Origin: Dyadobacter soli
GTDB lineage: Bacteria > Bacteroidota > Bacteroidia > Cytophagales > Spirosomataceae
Length of the DNA stretch: 64,000 nucleotides
Reading direction: 5' to 3'
Assembly (NCBI RefSeq): GCF_900101885.1
Contig: NZ_FNAN01000008.1
Span: forward strand, 310,001-374,000
Of the stretch, positions 44,195-54,225 are shown in pieces. The notes below the pieces were generated by a model that did no database searches, was not told the DNA's origin, and saw only the letters and a program-made list of their open reading frames with translations. The translations under genes and the position numbers were made by a program. Position 1 is the first letter of the stretch; the number at the start of each line of letters is the position of its first letter.

Positions 44195-45439
44195 ATGGTG
44201 CTTCAACTAAGTACTTTTCATTGGGAAGGAGGCGCCGGGGTCGCTGCGGCAAGGTTGCATCAGGCATTACGCAATGCCGGGACCGATTCGCAACTCATGG
44301 TTTCGGAAATTTCCAGCCCCGCCCCGCACACGACCGCATGGGCGGATGCTTCCTGGAAATCCAGAAAAGCCTGGGGCAATTTTGTGCTGGAAAGACTTAG
44401 TTTTTTGCCTTATGAAAAAGACAAGTCCGTCCGTTTTGCCTTCTCTCCTGCTGTTGCCGGCGCCGACATTGCCGATCATCCGCTGGTGAAACAAGCCAGC
44501 ATTATTCATTTGCATTGGATCAATTTCGGATTCCTTTCGATGAAATCACTGGAAAAGCTCTTCGCTCTCGGCAAACCGATCGTATGGACGTTGCACGACA
44601 TGTGGACTTTCACTGGCGGCTGCCATTACAACCGCGGTTGTGAGCGCTATCTTTCGCATTGCTGCTATTGTCCGTATCTCAAAAAGCCGGGCGAATATGA
44701 TATCGCTTTTACCCAATTCGAAAAAAAGCAACGTCTTTACCAAAATACCAACCTTACGCTGGTTTCTCCCAGCCGATGGCTGGATAATCTCGTACAAAAA
44801 GCTGCATTAACGAATGGGAAACCTTCACGGGCCATTCCAAATTGCATTGATACGAACTTCTTCAAACCCGGTGACCGCATAGGTGCACGCAATGCATTAG
44901 GCCTGCCGGCAGACAAGCGATTGCTCCTGTTCGCAGGCGCCAACACACAGGACCCGCGCAAGGGCTTTACCTACTTCCGGGAAGCCATGCAGGACCCCGA
45001 TCTTGCCGGCACGGAAGTAATGATTCTTGGCAAAGGGAAGCCGGAAAACTTCAAGGATATGCCTGTCAAAGTGCATTTCCTCGGTAAAATCTCGGATTCG
45101 GCGCAAATGGTACAGGCTTACAATGCGGCCGACATGCTCATTGTTCCGTCACTCGAAGACAACCTCCCGAACACCATTATGGAAGCCATGGCTTGCGGAA
45201 CACCGGCGGTAGGCTTCGACACCGGAGGCATTCCGGAGATGATAGGGCATTTGGAAAGCGGTTTCATATCGAAATCCAAGTCGCCTTCCTCACTTTCAGA
45301 AGGCATTCAATGGGTGCTGAGCCATAATTCGAATGGCGCCATCTCGGAGCAGGCGCGTGCGAAGGTTTTGCAACACTATTCGGAAGAGGTGATAGCGAGG
45401 CAGTATTCCCAACTTTATGACTCCCTGCTTCATGGATAG
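44195..45439 (+). CDS. family 4 glycosyltransferase (GT-B)
   Basis: The 414-residue protein has the GT4 layout: an N-terminal glycine-rich acceptor side (FHWEGGAGVAAARLHQAL), a His-rich IIHLHWINFGFLSM, WTLHDMWTFTGGCHY, and the donor side with LLFAGANTQDPRKGF, VPSLEDNLPNTIMEAMACGTPAV and GGIPEMI. A cluster of cysteines near CERYLSHCCYCPYL is common in this subgroup. It is a retaining glycosyltransferase for surface sugars. The next gene overlaps its stop codon by 8 bp, indicating coupling. Confidence 0.94.
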   Translation: MVLQLSTFHWEGGAGVAAARLHQALRNAGTDSQLMVSEISSPAPHTTAWADASWKSRKAWGNFVLERLSFLPYEKDKSVRFAFSPAVAGADIADHPLVKQASIIHLHWINFGFLSMKSLEKLFALGKPIVWTLHDMWTFTGGCHYNRGCERYLSHCCYCPYLKKPGEYDIAFTQFEKKQRLYQNTNLTLVSPSRWLDNLVQKAALTNGKPSRAIPNCIDTNFFKPGDRIGARNALGLPADKRLLLFAGANTQDPRKGFTYFREAMQDPDLAGTEVMILGKGKPENFKDMPVKVHFLGKISDSAQMVQAYNAADMLIVPSLEDNLPNTIMEAMACGTPAVGFDTGGIPEMIGHLESGFISKSKSPSSLSEGIQWVLSHNSNGAISEQARAKVLQHYSEEVIARQYSQLYDSLLHG

Positions 45440-46208
45440 CCCATTGTTAACCATCATTACCGTGACTTTCCAGGCCGAAAAATTCCTTGGCCGGACATTA
45501 AATAGTGTAGAAAGGGCTTTGTCTCAGGTAGAAGATCGCAAGCTACTGGAATACCTGATCATCGACGGCGGCTCAAAAGATCAGACACTCAGCATCGCCG
45601 GCCAGTATAATCAACTGATTTCCAAAGTCATTTCCGAAAAAGACAAAGGCCTTTACGACGCCATGAACAAAGGCTTACGGCTTGCGACGGGGAAATATGT
45701 ATGGTTTTTGAATGCGGGTGATGAGGCTTACGACGATCAGACGCTGCAAAAGCTTCTGGCATCGCTCGAAAGCGGCGGCGCGGTGTATTATAGTGATGCC
45801 ATGATGGTTCGCGAAGACGGCACCGAAGTGGGTTTGCGCAGCCGGTTTACTCCGCATACATTACCGACAAACCTTCGTTGGCAGGACTTCGCGCTCGGCA
45901 TGAAAGTATGCCACCAGGCCTTTATCGTGCGGAAAGACATTGCGCCGGTGTATGAATACCAGAATCTCAGCGCCGACATCGATTGGGAAATCGAGTGCCT
46001 GAAACGGGCCGACAACGTGCATTACCTGCCGTTCGTCCTCTGCCGTTATCTGTTAGGAGGCCTTTCCGTCAAAAATCACCGCCGTTCGCTCACCGACCGG
46101 TACAAGGTCCTGAAAAAGCATTTCGGACTTGTACCGACGTTGTTCAACCACCTCCGCATATTCTGGCGCGGGTATTGGTTTGCTAAAAAGAACGGGAAAT
46201 ACTGGTAG
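45432..46208 (+). CDS. family 2 glycosyltransferase
   Basis: The 258-residue protein has LLTIITVTFQAEKFLGRTL, EYLIIDGGSKDQT, SEKDKGLYDAMNKGL and FLNAGDEAYDD, as in WcaA/WcaE-like GT2 enzymes. The start ATG overlaps the previous stop in ATGGATAG, so translation is probably coupled. It is convergent, with a 15-bp gap, to the DUF4302 gene. Confidence 0.94.
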   Translation: MDSPLLTIITVTFQAEKFLGRTLNSVERALSQVEDRKLLEYLIIDGGSKDQTLSIAGQYNQLISKVISEKDKGLYDAMNKGLRLATGKYVWFLNAGDEAYDDQTLQKLLASLESGGAVYYSDAMMVREDGTEVGLRSRFTPHTLPTNLRWQDFALGMKVCHQAFIVRKDIAPVYEYQNLSADIDWEIECLKRADNVHYLPFVLCRYLLGGLSVKNHRRSLTDRYKVLKKHFGLVPTLFNHLRIFWRGYWFAKKNGKYW

Positions 46209-46223
46209 CGGCTACATTAATTG

Positions 46224-47531
46224 CTATTCCCACGTAATCCAGGATTTGGCATCCTTGGCGCTTACCATATCGTATGTTTCATCCGACGTCTGAATCAGGT
46301 AAAATCCGGCGGGATCGAATAAAAGATCACCCGATTTGTCTACGGCGCCGCCCGCTGGTATTACGCCAAATGTCCCGAGCTGGGTAAATACCGCACGGCC
46401 ATCCGCTGTAAAAGTAGGCTTTGCCGGAGCATGTCCGTTATCCAGATAAATGCCGTCCTCATCATTAAAAATAGGTGCGAATGCATCATACTGGGGATTG
46501 AAAGCCGGCGAGTACATATAGAACCAGTATGGACGGCCCTGATCATCTTTCAAGTCATTTACCTTGAATGCGTCGTCAACACCATTTACGTGAAAGCCCA
46601 TAGAGGACCGCCAGTCGCCACCGGATTCAACCGGTGCCTGCCACCATCTTCGCGCAGCTGCCAGATCGACGGATAACGGTTTGATCGCGCTTACCACTAC
46701 CCCGCTTGCACCGCCGCCGCTGAAACCGACCTGCGTCGAATTAGCATTCCAGGTAATGTTGGTGAAACCTGTGATGGTTTGCGAGCCGTTTACCAGTGGG
46801 GATACGAACGCTACACCCGTCGGATTAAAGTAATAGCTGGTAGTAAAAGTTTTCGGCACGTTTCCGTTCAACCAGGTCATTTTAATGGTCCTTGTATTCT
46901 GATTAACCGTAATTTCATAGGTGTTTGCACCGAGCGTAACACGCTTGAAATAGGGAATGTATTTGCTGATATTATTAAATAGAACAGCCTTCGCCAGATC
47001 CCCGTTCGTATAGGCGGTCGCCTGCGCCTGCGTGGCTTTGGTAAGTACCAGACGGCTCTGGTTTTTGCGACCGACAAACGCCATGCGATCCTCGCTCAGG
47101 GAATCACCGTAGATGCTGAATTCGAAATCAGATTTGAGGCCCTCGCCAAGTGTTCCGCCGTTGACTTCGTTATCAGGGTCCGCCAACACGTGGAGGTATG
47201 AATAGGTGTCGAATATCAAAGAAGGTGTTTGCATGGCCTTCAACCGGTAACTGCTTTCTTTCGACTTGGCAGCAGCAGCGTCGGAGAAATCGGAATACAT
47301 TGTAACACGGTTTTTGTCATCGAATTTGAAATAAAACCCGTAACTCCCGCCACCGCCAGGATAAATGACCGCATTCCAGCCATAAGGCGCTTCTACGAGT
47401 TGCTTTTCGTATGAGGCCAGTGCCGCGTTCAAACGCACATCCGCCGATTCTTCAAAAACCGTGTCATCCTTGTTTTCACAGGAGAAGAATACAGTGGTGA
47501 GAAACAACAGGTATAAAAATGATCTCTTCAT
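46224..47531 (-). CDS. DUF4302-domain lipoprotein
   Basis: The 435-residue protein has a lipoprotein signal ending FFSC (Cys18) and matches the DUF4302 family found beside SusC/SusD pairs in Bacteroidota. Family-like stretches are APYGWNAVIYPGGGGSYGFYFKFD near the N-terminus and a repeated beta-rich pattern after. It is probably a surface lipoprotein that helps bind or process the ligand of the SusCD complex. It is the last gene of the operon, 6 bp after the metallohydrolase stop codon. Confidence 0.88.
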   Translation of the reverse strand: MKRSFLYLLFLTTVFFSCENKDDTVFEESADVRLNAALASYEKQLVEAPYGWNAVIYPGGGGSYGFYFKFDDKNRVTMYSDFSDAAAAKSKESSYRLKAMQTPSLIFDTYSYLHVLADPDNEVNGGTLGEGLKSDFEFSIYGDSLSEDRMAFVGRKNQSRLVLTKATQAQATAYTNGDLAKAVLFNNISKYIPYFKRVTLGANTYEITVNQNTRTIKMTWLNGNVPKTFTTSYYFNPTGVAFVSPLVNGSQTITGFTNITWNANSTQVGFSGGGASGVVVSAIKPLSVDLAAARRWWQAPVESGGDWRSSMGFHVNGVDDAFKVNDLKDDQGRPYWFYMYSPAFNPQYDAFAPIFNDEDGIYLDNGHAPAKPTFTADGRAVFTQLGTFGVIPAGGAVDKSGDLLFDPAGFYLIQTSDETYDMVSAKDAKSWITWE

Positions 47532-47537
47532 CTGGCG

Positions 47538-48467
47538 TTAAAACAGTTTGTTCATCGAAGTCCGCACTTTGGTTTGCAGACTGTAAAAATCAATCTTCCA
47601 CGTATTCTTGTAATAGGCTACAATAATAGCCTCTTTTTGCCGCAATGCGGCCTGTGCCTGCGCCTTTGTTACGCCGCTGGGGCTTGTGCCTTCCGGTATC
47701 GAGTTCACGATCTTATCGAAACCTGCCCGTCCTTCGGTGAGCATCATGGCGATCATCTCCACAAAATCCTCGTCGAATGAAGAGGAGCTATAAGCGGTAA
47801 TAAAACCGTCGCGGCGGGCGGCGGCATCACTCCAGTTGATCCAGTTCCCACCCTGATAATACGCTTTTGAAATATTCTTGTATTCGACGGGATAGAATAC
47901 TGTCTGATGCAGAATATGGCCAAACTCATGGTGAATCGTGTGCAGGAACCAGTCTTTTACAAACGAAGAGTCTCTTCCCGGGTCATATCCCTGCATTCCT
48001 TTGATCTTGAAGAGGTTTACCCCGAACAGGATCACTTTCCGACCGCCCTCCGCCGTTCCGAGCGTAATAGATCCCGATTCGACATTGTACTCATTGCTCC
48101 CCGAGAGAATGAAGAATTTGGGTGAATATTTATTGTAAAAAACTTTTCCCGCTTCCTCTACGTACGGGGTTGTCCATGCTTTTTTAATCGTGCTCAACAA
48201 CGGAATTACCTGTGATTCATCCGGTGGCACCAGGTTTTTGGTCATGTTTCCGAACTCGAACTGGTCCCACTTATATTTCGCGGAAATATTGTAGGGAGCA
48301 ACAAGGCTATCCTGGATCCATTTGTCAATCGGTCCCTCAGCCCAAACGTCGCCACCCAAGCCGGGAATGTCGTCTACATTGCCCAGGCCCTCCTCTTTGC
48401 AGGACGTCATGCCAGCCAGCAATGCGGCAATAATGCAATGGGTAAAATGTCTGAATATCGTTTTCAT
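47538..48467 (-). CDS. substrate import-associated zinc metallohydrolase lipoprotein
   Basis: The 309-residue protein has a lipoprotein signal with Cys23 (GMTSC) and the zinc motif HEFGH at 180-184 inside LHTIHHEFGHILHQ. The likely third ligand is Glu237 in FDEDFVEMIA. This matches the NCBI family of HExxH lipoproteins found with TonB-linked uptake operons. It probably cleaves a peptide or protein substrate at the cell surface before import. It sits between susD (15 bp upstream) and the DUF4302 gene, all on one strand. Confidence 0.9.
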   Translation of the reverse strand: MKTIFRHFTHCIIAALLAGMTSCKEEGLGNVDDIPGLGGDVWAEGPIDKWIQDSLVAPYNISAKYKWDQFEFGNMTKNLVPPDESQVIPLLSTIKKAWTTPYVEEAGKVFYNKYSPKFFILSGSNEYNVESGSITLGTAEGGRKVILFGVNLFKIKGMQGYDPGRDSSFVKDWFLHTIHHEFGHILHQTVFYPVEYKNISKAYYQGGNWINWSDAAARRDGFITAYSSSSFDEDFVEMIAMMLTEGRAGFDKIVNSIPEGTSPSGVTKAQAQAALRQKEAIIVAYYKNTWKIDFYSLQTKVRTSMNKLF

Positions 48468-48482
48468 GGTTGAATGGCTTTC

Positions 48483-49955
48483 TTACCTGGGATTCTGTGT
48501 TATACCTGAAAGTGCCGCTGTCTGTGGAAGCTGTAATACCCTGCGGTTATCTCCCGCGGGAACCGTAATGACCGATCCCGTGCGGGTTTGATGCGTTACG
48601 GTTCTGTTGTATCGTTGAAGATCGAACCACCGCATGCCTTCCTGCACAAACTCCACACGTTTGAATGCAAGCACGGTTTCAATGATGTTATTTCTGAGGT
48701 TGCTGGTACCGAAATAGTCTCGCATGCTAGCGGCAGTCACCTTGTGTGCCGATGGATTATAGTTATCCACCCGTTTGCTTACGTAGGTATTGAGGTCTGT
48801 CAGGCAGGCGGCTGTATTGTTGAGATAGGCATTGGCTTCGATCCTGTTGAAGAGCACTTCTTCGACGGTAAAAATCGGCAGCATTACATAAGGAAACCCT
48901 ATTTCGGCATTCACTGATTCGCGCACAAAGTATTCGGTAAGTTTTGGAATGAAGTAGTTATTTTCGCCGCGGTAATATAATGGAAATGCCCAGCCCGCAT
49001 TGCCCGCAATGATCCGCTCGCTCACAGAAATCTCCTGCCATTTGCCATACGTCATTCCATAACGATAGGTAGGCGCAAACCGCCCGAAATTCGATGCGGT
49101 TTCGACAAGCAGCAAATTGGCATTTTCAGTAGCACGGGAATAGATATTGAAAAGTTCAGCCGGCGACATGCTCGAATAAGTCGTATTCCAAGGGCGCATG
49201 TTTTCCGCGAAGTTATTACTTGGAAAAACCGCATTGGCATATTGCAGTACTTTCTGATAGTCTTTCTTCACGAGGTAAAACCGGCTCGCAAATGCATTAG
49301 CGGCAGCAAGGTTGAAATGGTATTTAGGTATTGTGTATGTTCCATCGCTGATCAACGGAAGCCCTTCCTGCAAATCCTTTTCGATCATCTGGTACACGCC
49401 GGCCACGGTGCCACGTTCGTACTGCTTGATAACCACACTTTCAGGCACAGTTACATAAGGTATACCAGGACTTTCGTTGCCTTGTTGCGGATCGAAAAAT
49501 CTGCAGTAGTAATTCACGAGCATAAAATGTGCATAGGCACGAGCCAGCAATGCCTCGCCTTTTTGCGCATTGTAATTTTCAGGGTCTGAAACCTTGCTTA
49601 TAATGTCCAATGCCTCATTGGCTACCGAAACTGCTCGATAGCATTCAGCCCAATAAGAGTCAGGTGAATCCTGATCATCGACAGTTGCTTCTACTACTTC
49701 GAAAAGGAACGAGCCTCGGTTGGTTTTGTCATCCTCGCCCACTCCTTTATCAGCCACATTATCACTCATACTTTCCGAAAACACAACATAACCTGCCTGC
49801 GGATAGGCGGTTGTGAGCAGTTGAGATACCTTTTTGGGCGTGTTGATGATCGCCCGTGTGCTGTCCGGCTCCTTCGAAAGGAAGTCTTCGCAACCTGCCA
49901 GGGCCAGTAGTGGCAGGAACAGCATTATTTTTCTGAACTTTCTGATGGTAATCAT
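48483..49955 (-). CDS. SusD/RagB-family nutrient-binding lipoprotein
   Basis: The 490-residue lipoprotein has a signal ending LALAGC (Cys22), then the SusD-typical EDFLSKEPD, YWAECYRAVSVANEALDII, KGEALLARAYAHFMLVNYYCRFF and a C-terminal half with VLAFKRVEFVQEGMRWFDLQRYN. It is the lid of the SusC transporter and captures ligand. The ATG at 49955 was chosen over one eight codons upstream because it begins the signal peptide. It follows susC after 28 bp. Confidence 0.95.
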   Translation of the reverse strand: MITIRKFRKIMLFLPLLALAGCEDFLSKEPDSTRAIINTPKKVSQLLTTAYPQAGYVVFSESMSDNVADKGVGEDDKTNRGSFLFEVVEATVDDQDSPDSYWAECYRAVSVANEALDIISKVSDPENYNAQKGEALLARAYAHFMLVNYYCRFFDPQQGNESPGIPYVTVPESVVIKQYERGTVAGVYQMIEKDLQEGLPLISDGTYTIPKYHFNLAAANAFASRFYLVKKDYQKVLQYANAVFPSNNFAENMRPWNTTYSSMSPAELFNIYSRATENANLLLVETASNFGRFAPTYRYGMTYGKWQEISVSERIIAGNAGWAFPLYYRGENNYFIPKLTEYFVRESVNAEIGFPYVMLPIFTVEEVLFNRIEANAYLNNTAACLTDLNTYVSKRVDNYNPSAHKVTAASMRDYFGTSNLRNNIIETVLAFKRVEFVQEGMRWFDLQRYNRTVTHQTRTGSVITVPAGDNRRVLQLPQTAALSGITQNPR

Positions 49956-49983
49956 ATCTTCAAAATGAATCATCCTCAAAACT

Positions 49984-52900
49984 TTACAATGTCAGTTTCA
50001 ATGCAACTGTAAACTGCTTCTGGATCGGTTGGGCAACACCGCCGGAATTGAAGAACTCGGGGTCTTGTCCTTTCAGCTTCTTGTCCGAATAAATCAGCCA
50101 CGGATTGATCGACGAAACCTGAATACTTGCCGCTTTGAATCCATACTTCGAGATAACCTGTAACGGCAGTTTGTAAGCCAGCGATACCGATTTCAACCGC
50201 ACAAAATCGCCTTTCGCCACGCGATCGGTCGAGTAGTTATAAATGTTGTAGGGATAGGTGCCTTGAAGGTATAGCATTTCCAACCGATCCGAAATCGACG
50301 GGTTGGCACCATATCTCTCGTCACCCGACATCACCCAGCGGTCGTAAAATTCTTTTGGCATTGCATCCAGATCACTGAATGCCCCCCGGAACAAGGGATT
50401 AAGTCTGATTTTATTACCCGCCTGGTAAGTGAAAAATACATTCAGCGTAAGTCCCTTATAAACCAATGTGTTGTTAAAACCACCTGTAAATGGCGGGTCA
50501 ACCGGCCCTTCATATTTGAGATACTGAATATTCTGGTCCTGCAAATACACATCCGAGCTCACTTCCCCTTTCTCATTCAGGAATATCGGAACACCGGTTT
50601 TAGGATTCAATGCACGGTAGTCGATCGAAAAAAGGCTCCTTACCGGCTTACCCTGCACATTGGCCCCTTCCGCTTTTACGAGGTCGAAAATGCCCGGGCT
50701 ATTGTCAACATTTGTGATGAGTGTGTGCGAATAGCCGAACGTAATGCGCGAGCGAAAATCCCAGTCACGGTTTTTAAACAACACCCCGTCCACGGAGAAA
50801 TCGGCACCGTACGATTCCATATCGGCATAGTTAGCGACCTTGTAAATCTGCCCGCCAATACCTGACGTCTTGATCTGATCAATCAAATCGAAACTGTTTC
50901 GAACATACCCGTCTAGTGTAAAATTGATCCGGTTGCCGAACAACCCTACATCGAGCCCCAGGTTTCCGCTATACAACTTTTCCCAGGTCAGCTCCGTGTT
51001 TTGCAGCGCAGCAAGTTGTATCGCCGACTCTTTTTCGTCTACATAAGGCCGACGGGTTATAATGCTTTGCAGCAATACAGCCGCATTGGTAGCTGGGCCG
51101 GTGTCTGCGGAGAGACCATAACTCAATCGCAAGCGCCCCATACTCAACCAGGTCGAATTTTTGAAGAAATTCTCACGATCGAAGTTCCAGGAACCGGCAA
51201 GCGTGTATGTAGGCAGCCAACGCGCAATGGCCGACTTCCCAAACCGGTTGGAGCCGTCGTAACGAACATAACCTGTTACGTTATATTTTCCGTCCAACGT
51301 ATAGCCAAGGCTTCCATAGAATGCGGCGAACCGTTCGTAGTCCATTTGCATTCCATAGTATTGGAAATTGGTCTCGATCGTCTGCTTCAAAATACGGTAA
51401 TCCACAAACGGGGTTCCACCCTGGTCGTATTGGAAGCCGTAGCCGGTATTATTGGAGTTCTGGCGGTTGGTAAACTTTACCTCCTGCCCGATCAGCGCAT
51501 TCACTTCATGACGCTCACCAAGTTTCTTGTTATAACGCAGGTTATTCCTCACGTTGTAGAACAGCATCTGATCTTCGTTGCGGTTGTAAAACCCACCTGA
51601 TGGCAGCACTATCACTGGCTCAGCGTTAGGTACGTCGGGGTCGGTGTACAGGTATTTATTGGCCAGTGCGATAGTCGAATTGTCGGCTGCGCGATATGCA
51701 TTGGCCATGTTGCTATGTTCCGTAATAATATGTTCCCGACCGGTCTGAATGTATCGCAACGCACCTAGGAAATCGTAGCTCAGGTCATCAGTGATTTTGT
51801 AAGAAAGATTTCCTTGCAACTTGATATCGGCCAACGTCAGGTTGATCCTGTTGTTTGCCAATTCCGAAACTATGTTAAAAGGGGCGAAATTTCTGCGAAA
51901 GAATTCAAGATTACCGGTCTGATCGTAAGCAGTGAGCGTTCGGCTGGTGTTCAATGCGTAGCTGAACGGGTTGATATCAAAATCGCGGTCATACTTTCCT
52001 TCCACCGGGTTGCTTCTTCTGCTCAAAGAACCTGGCGCCTGTTGCCTCCTTACAGAAGCCAGTGTGGTCAAACCGATACTCAGACGATCGGAAAGCTGAT
52101 AGTTGTTATTGAAGTTCAGTGTGTAACGCTTGACCTTATCGGCAATCGTCCAACCATTGTCATCCAGGTAACTTACCGAAGCATAGGAGTTGGATTTATC
52201 TGTTCCGAAAGAAACACTGAGAGAATGCTCGTGTATGAAGTTTTGCTTGAAAAGGACATCGAACCAGTCGGTATTGGCTTTTGCGTAGCCTAACAAAAAC
52301 TCCCGCCGCTTTGCCGGGTTATTCACCAGGCCAAAATCCCCTTGGTCGTCGCCAACCTGGATCAGATTGTACAACTTTCCATACACCCCATAATCCGGTT
52401 TGGAAAGAACATCCGTACCCAGATAGCCTTTGCGTTCCAGTTCTCCCAGCACCGACATCTGCTGCGCCGAGTTCATAATGTTGAAATTGCGATAGGAAGG
52501 CACGAGCTGCGTGCTGAAATTGCCCGAATAGGTGATCACCGGCTTGCCGCTCTTTCCTTTTTTAGTAGTAATCACAATTACCCCGTTCATGGCGCGCGCA
52601 CCGTACAATGCGGCTGCGGCGGCGTCTTTGAGGATATCAAATGTCTCGATGTCGTTCGGGTTGAGACCTGCAACGGCCGAGCCTAGCAATGTGGTAGGGT
52701 CGCCGCTGGAAAGCTGGTCGTTTGAAATATTGACGATATCCTCCTGCACAACGCCGTCGATTACCCAAAGCGGCTTGTTGGCGCCATTCAATGAAGTAGC
52801 GCCGCGGATACGGATTTTGGGAGCGGCACCGAATGTGCCTGAGACGTTCTGGATCGATACACCCGCCGCACGGCCTTCGAGCATCCGGCTCACATCGGGC

Positions 52901-53343
52901 AAACCGTCGATCTTGACATCGTCGGTTTTGAGCGTTACGGCTGAACCTGTGAATTTATCTTTATTAATCTGCTGAAAACCAGTGACAACCACATCTTGTA
53001 AACCCACGGCATCTTCCGCGAGTTCGATCGACAGGCTGCGGGCAGCTTTTACCTCTTTGGACAAAAATCCGATCATGCTAACGACCAGCGTCGCATTCTC
53101 GTTTACGCCCTGCAACAGGAACTCCCCCTTCTCATTGGTGACCGTACCTTTCTGCAAGCCTTTCACCCGGACAGTCGACCCGATGAGCGGTTCGCCGGTG
53201 CTGCTTTTCACGACACCTTTGACGTCGATATCGGCGGTGAATGCAAACAAAGAAGATGGAAATGCGAAAACGGACAGAAAGAAGACACCCAGGAGCAACA
53301 CAATAAGCCGACTCAGGCCACTGATCCGATAGAAAAGATTCAT
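49984..53343 (-). CDS. SusC/RagA-family TonB-linked outer-membrane transporter
   Basis: The 1119-residue protein has a long signal segment (to about 34), a carboxypeptidase-regulatory-like domain (about 38-112), a TonB box near DVVVTGFQ (117-124), the plug (about 125-250, with SRMLEGRAAGV, PKIRIRGATSLNGANKPLWV and AALYGARAMNGVIVITTKKG) and a C-terminal barrel. No STN domain is seen and no sigma/anti-sigma pair is near, so control is not by the usual trans-envelope relay. It leads a four-gene operon; with a metallohydrolase partner the ligand is probably peptide. Confidence 0.96.
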   Translation of the reverse strand: MNLFYRISGLSRLIVLLLGVFFLSVFAFPSSLFAFTADIDVKGVVKSSTGEPLIGSTVRVKGLQKGTVTNEKGEFLLQGVNENATLVVSMIGFLSKEVKAARSLSIELAEDAVGLQDVVVTGFQQINKDKFTGSAVTLKTDDVKIDGLPDVSRMLEGRAAGVSIQNVSGTFGAAPKIRIRGATSLNGANKPLWVIDGVVQEDIVNISNDQLSSGDPTTLLGSAVAGLNPNDIETFDILKDAAAAALYGARAMNGVIVITTKKGKSGKPVITYSGNFSTQLVPSYRNFNIMNSAQQMSVLGELERKGYLGTDVLSKPDYGVYGKLYNLIQVGDDQGDFGLVNNPAKRREFLLGYAKANTDWFDVLFKQNFIHEHSLSVSFGTDKSNSYASVSYLDDNGWTIADKVKRYTLNFNNNYQLSDRLSIGLTTLASVRRQQAPGSLSRRSNPVEGKYDRDFDINPFSYALNTSRTLTAYDQTGNLEFFRRNFAPFNIVSELANNRINLTLADIKLQGNLSYKITDDLSYDFLGALRYIQTGREHIITEHSNMANAYRAADNSTIALANKYLYTDPDVPNAEPVIVLPSGGFYNRNEDQMLFYNVRNNLRYNKKLGERHEVNALIGQEVKFTNRQNSNNTGYGFQYDQGGTPFVDYRILKQTIETNFQYYGMQMDYERFAAFYGSLGYTLDGKYNVTGYVRYDGSNRFGKSAIARWLPTYTLAGSWNFDRENFFKNSTWLSMGRLRLSYGLSADTGPATNAAVLLQSIITRRPYVDEKESAIQLAALQNTELTWEKLYSGNLGLDVGLFGNRINFTLDGYVRNSFDLIDQIKTSGIGGQIYKVANYADMESYGADFSVDGVLFKNRDWDFRSRITFGYSHTLITNVDNSPGIFDLVKAEGANVQGKPVRSLFSIDYRALNPKTGVPIFLNEKGEVSSDVYLQDQNIQYLKYEGPVDPPFTGGFNNTLVYKGLTLNVFFTYQAGNKIRLNPLFRGAFSDLDAMPKEFYDRWVMSGDERYGANPSISDRLEMLYLQGTYPYNIYNYSTDRVAKGDFVRLKSVSLAYKLPLQVISKYGFKAASIQVSSINPWLIYSDKKLKGQDPEFFNSGGVAQPIQKQFTVALKLTL

Positions 53344-53625
53344 ATAAATAAGTATAAGTCTAACCCCAAATAACAGTCCGTCCGCCCAAAGCGGGTTTAA
53401 TTAATAAATTCAATAATACATATTATCGCACGAAAAGCGAAAACATTCTACCACAGGCGGTGACAAAAATTAAACTAATGCCAACTACCCCGAAACCAAA
53501 AGAATATACTCAATACGCACAAGATGGCAAAACCGTGGAGGCGTGCGGTGTGATTTTAGCAAATTATCTTTCTAAAAACACTGTTAAATCGCTTTTTATT
53601 GTTCAAAAACACGACTTAAGATGCA

Positions 53626-54213
53626 TTACCGGGCATCTTTTTTCTCTTCTGTCAAAACCGAAGTAATGCGGTTCAATTCGTCGACTTTCGAAGCAAAATC
53701 TCCTTTCAGCATATCACGGACGGCTTTGAGTTGTTCCATGGCTGCTTCAAGGTTGTCGGGAAGCGCTTCGCCGAGGACTTCTTTGAGCCGTTTGGCCAGT
53801 GTAGGAGACATTCCGTTGGTAGAAATAGCCACTTTGAGATTGCCTTTCCGGACAACCGAGGAGAGGTAAAAGTCGCAGATATCGGGCGTATCGGCCACAT
53901 TGGCGATGATATGCCGAGCGCGGGCGGTTTCCCAGATCCGTTTATTTTCCGGCTTATCGTTCGTAGCGACGATCACCAGGTCTTTTTCGAGCAGGTCATC
54001 GTCTGCAAACTTCCGCGTAATTAGATTTATTCGGGAATTAGTCGCCGCAATGCTTTTGATTTCCTCCCGGATTTCGGGCGCAACTAGCGTTACGCGTGCG
54101 AGCGGGGAGTTGTCGAGAACGGCCGTGATTTTTTCCAAACCTACGTAGCCGCCGCCCACAATGAGCGTGTGCAGGTTTTCGAGTTTCAGGAATATCGGGA
54201 AGAGATTGTTCAT
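53626..54213 (-). CDS. Met8/CysG-N-like precorrin-2 dehydrogenase
   Basis: The 195-residue protein has the NAD-binding start FLKLENLHTLIVGGGYVGLEKI, then VTLVAPE, RKFADDDLLEKDLVIVATND, NVADTPDICDFYLSSVVRKGNLKVAISTNGMSPTLAKRLKE. This is the siroheme synthase N-terminal type: oxidation of precorrin-2 and possibly iron insertion to make siroheme for sulfite or nitrite reductase. No cobA-type methyltransferase is nearby. Confidence 0.92.
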   Translation of the reverse strand: MNNLFPIFLKLENLHTLIVGGGYVGLEKITAVLDNSPLARVTLVAPEIREEIKSIAATNSRINLITRKFADDDLLEKDLVIVATNDKPENKRIWETARARHIIANVADTPDICDFYLSSVVRKGNLKVAISTNGMSPTLAKRLKEVLGEALPDNLEAAMEQLKAVRDMLKGDFASKVDELNRITSVLTEEKKDAR

Positions 54214-54217
54214 TGAT

Positions 54218-54225
54218 CAAATTTA
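54218..54225 (-). promoter_or_regulatory. -7 box placed 4 bp before a start codon (met8-like gene)
   Basis: The minus strand reads TAAATTTG, then ATCA, then ATG. With a start site a few bases after the box the mRNA would be leaderless. Confidence 0.45.

Noticed and set aside
53460..53666. 68-residue open frame between susC and the met8-like gene
   Set aside because: It runs into the convergent met8-like coding region and shows no domain or start signals; the 282-bp gap otherwise seems to be the susC promoter region without a clear -7 box.
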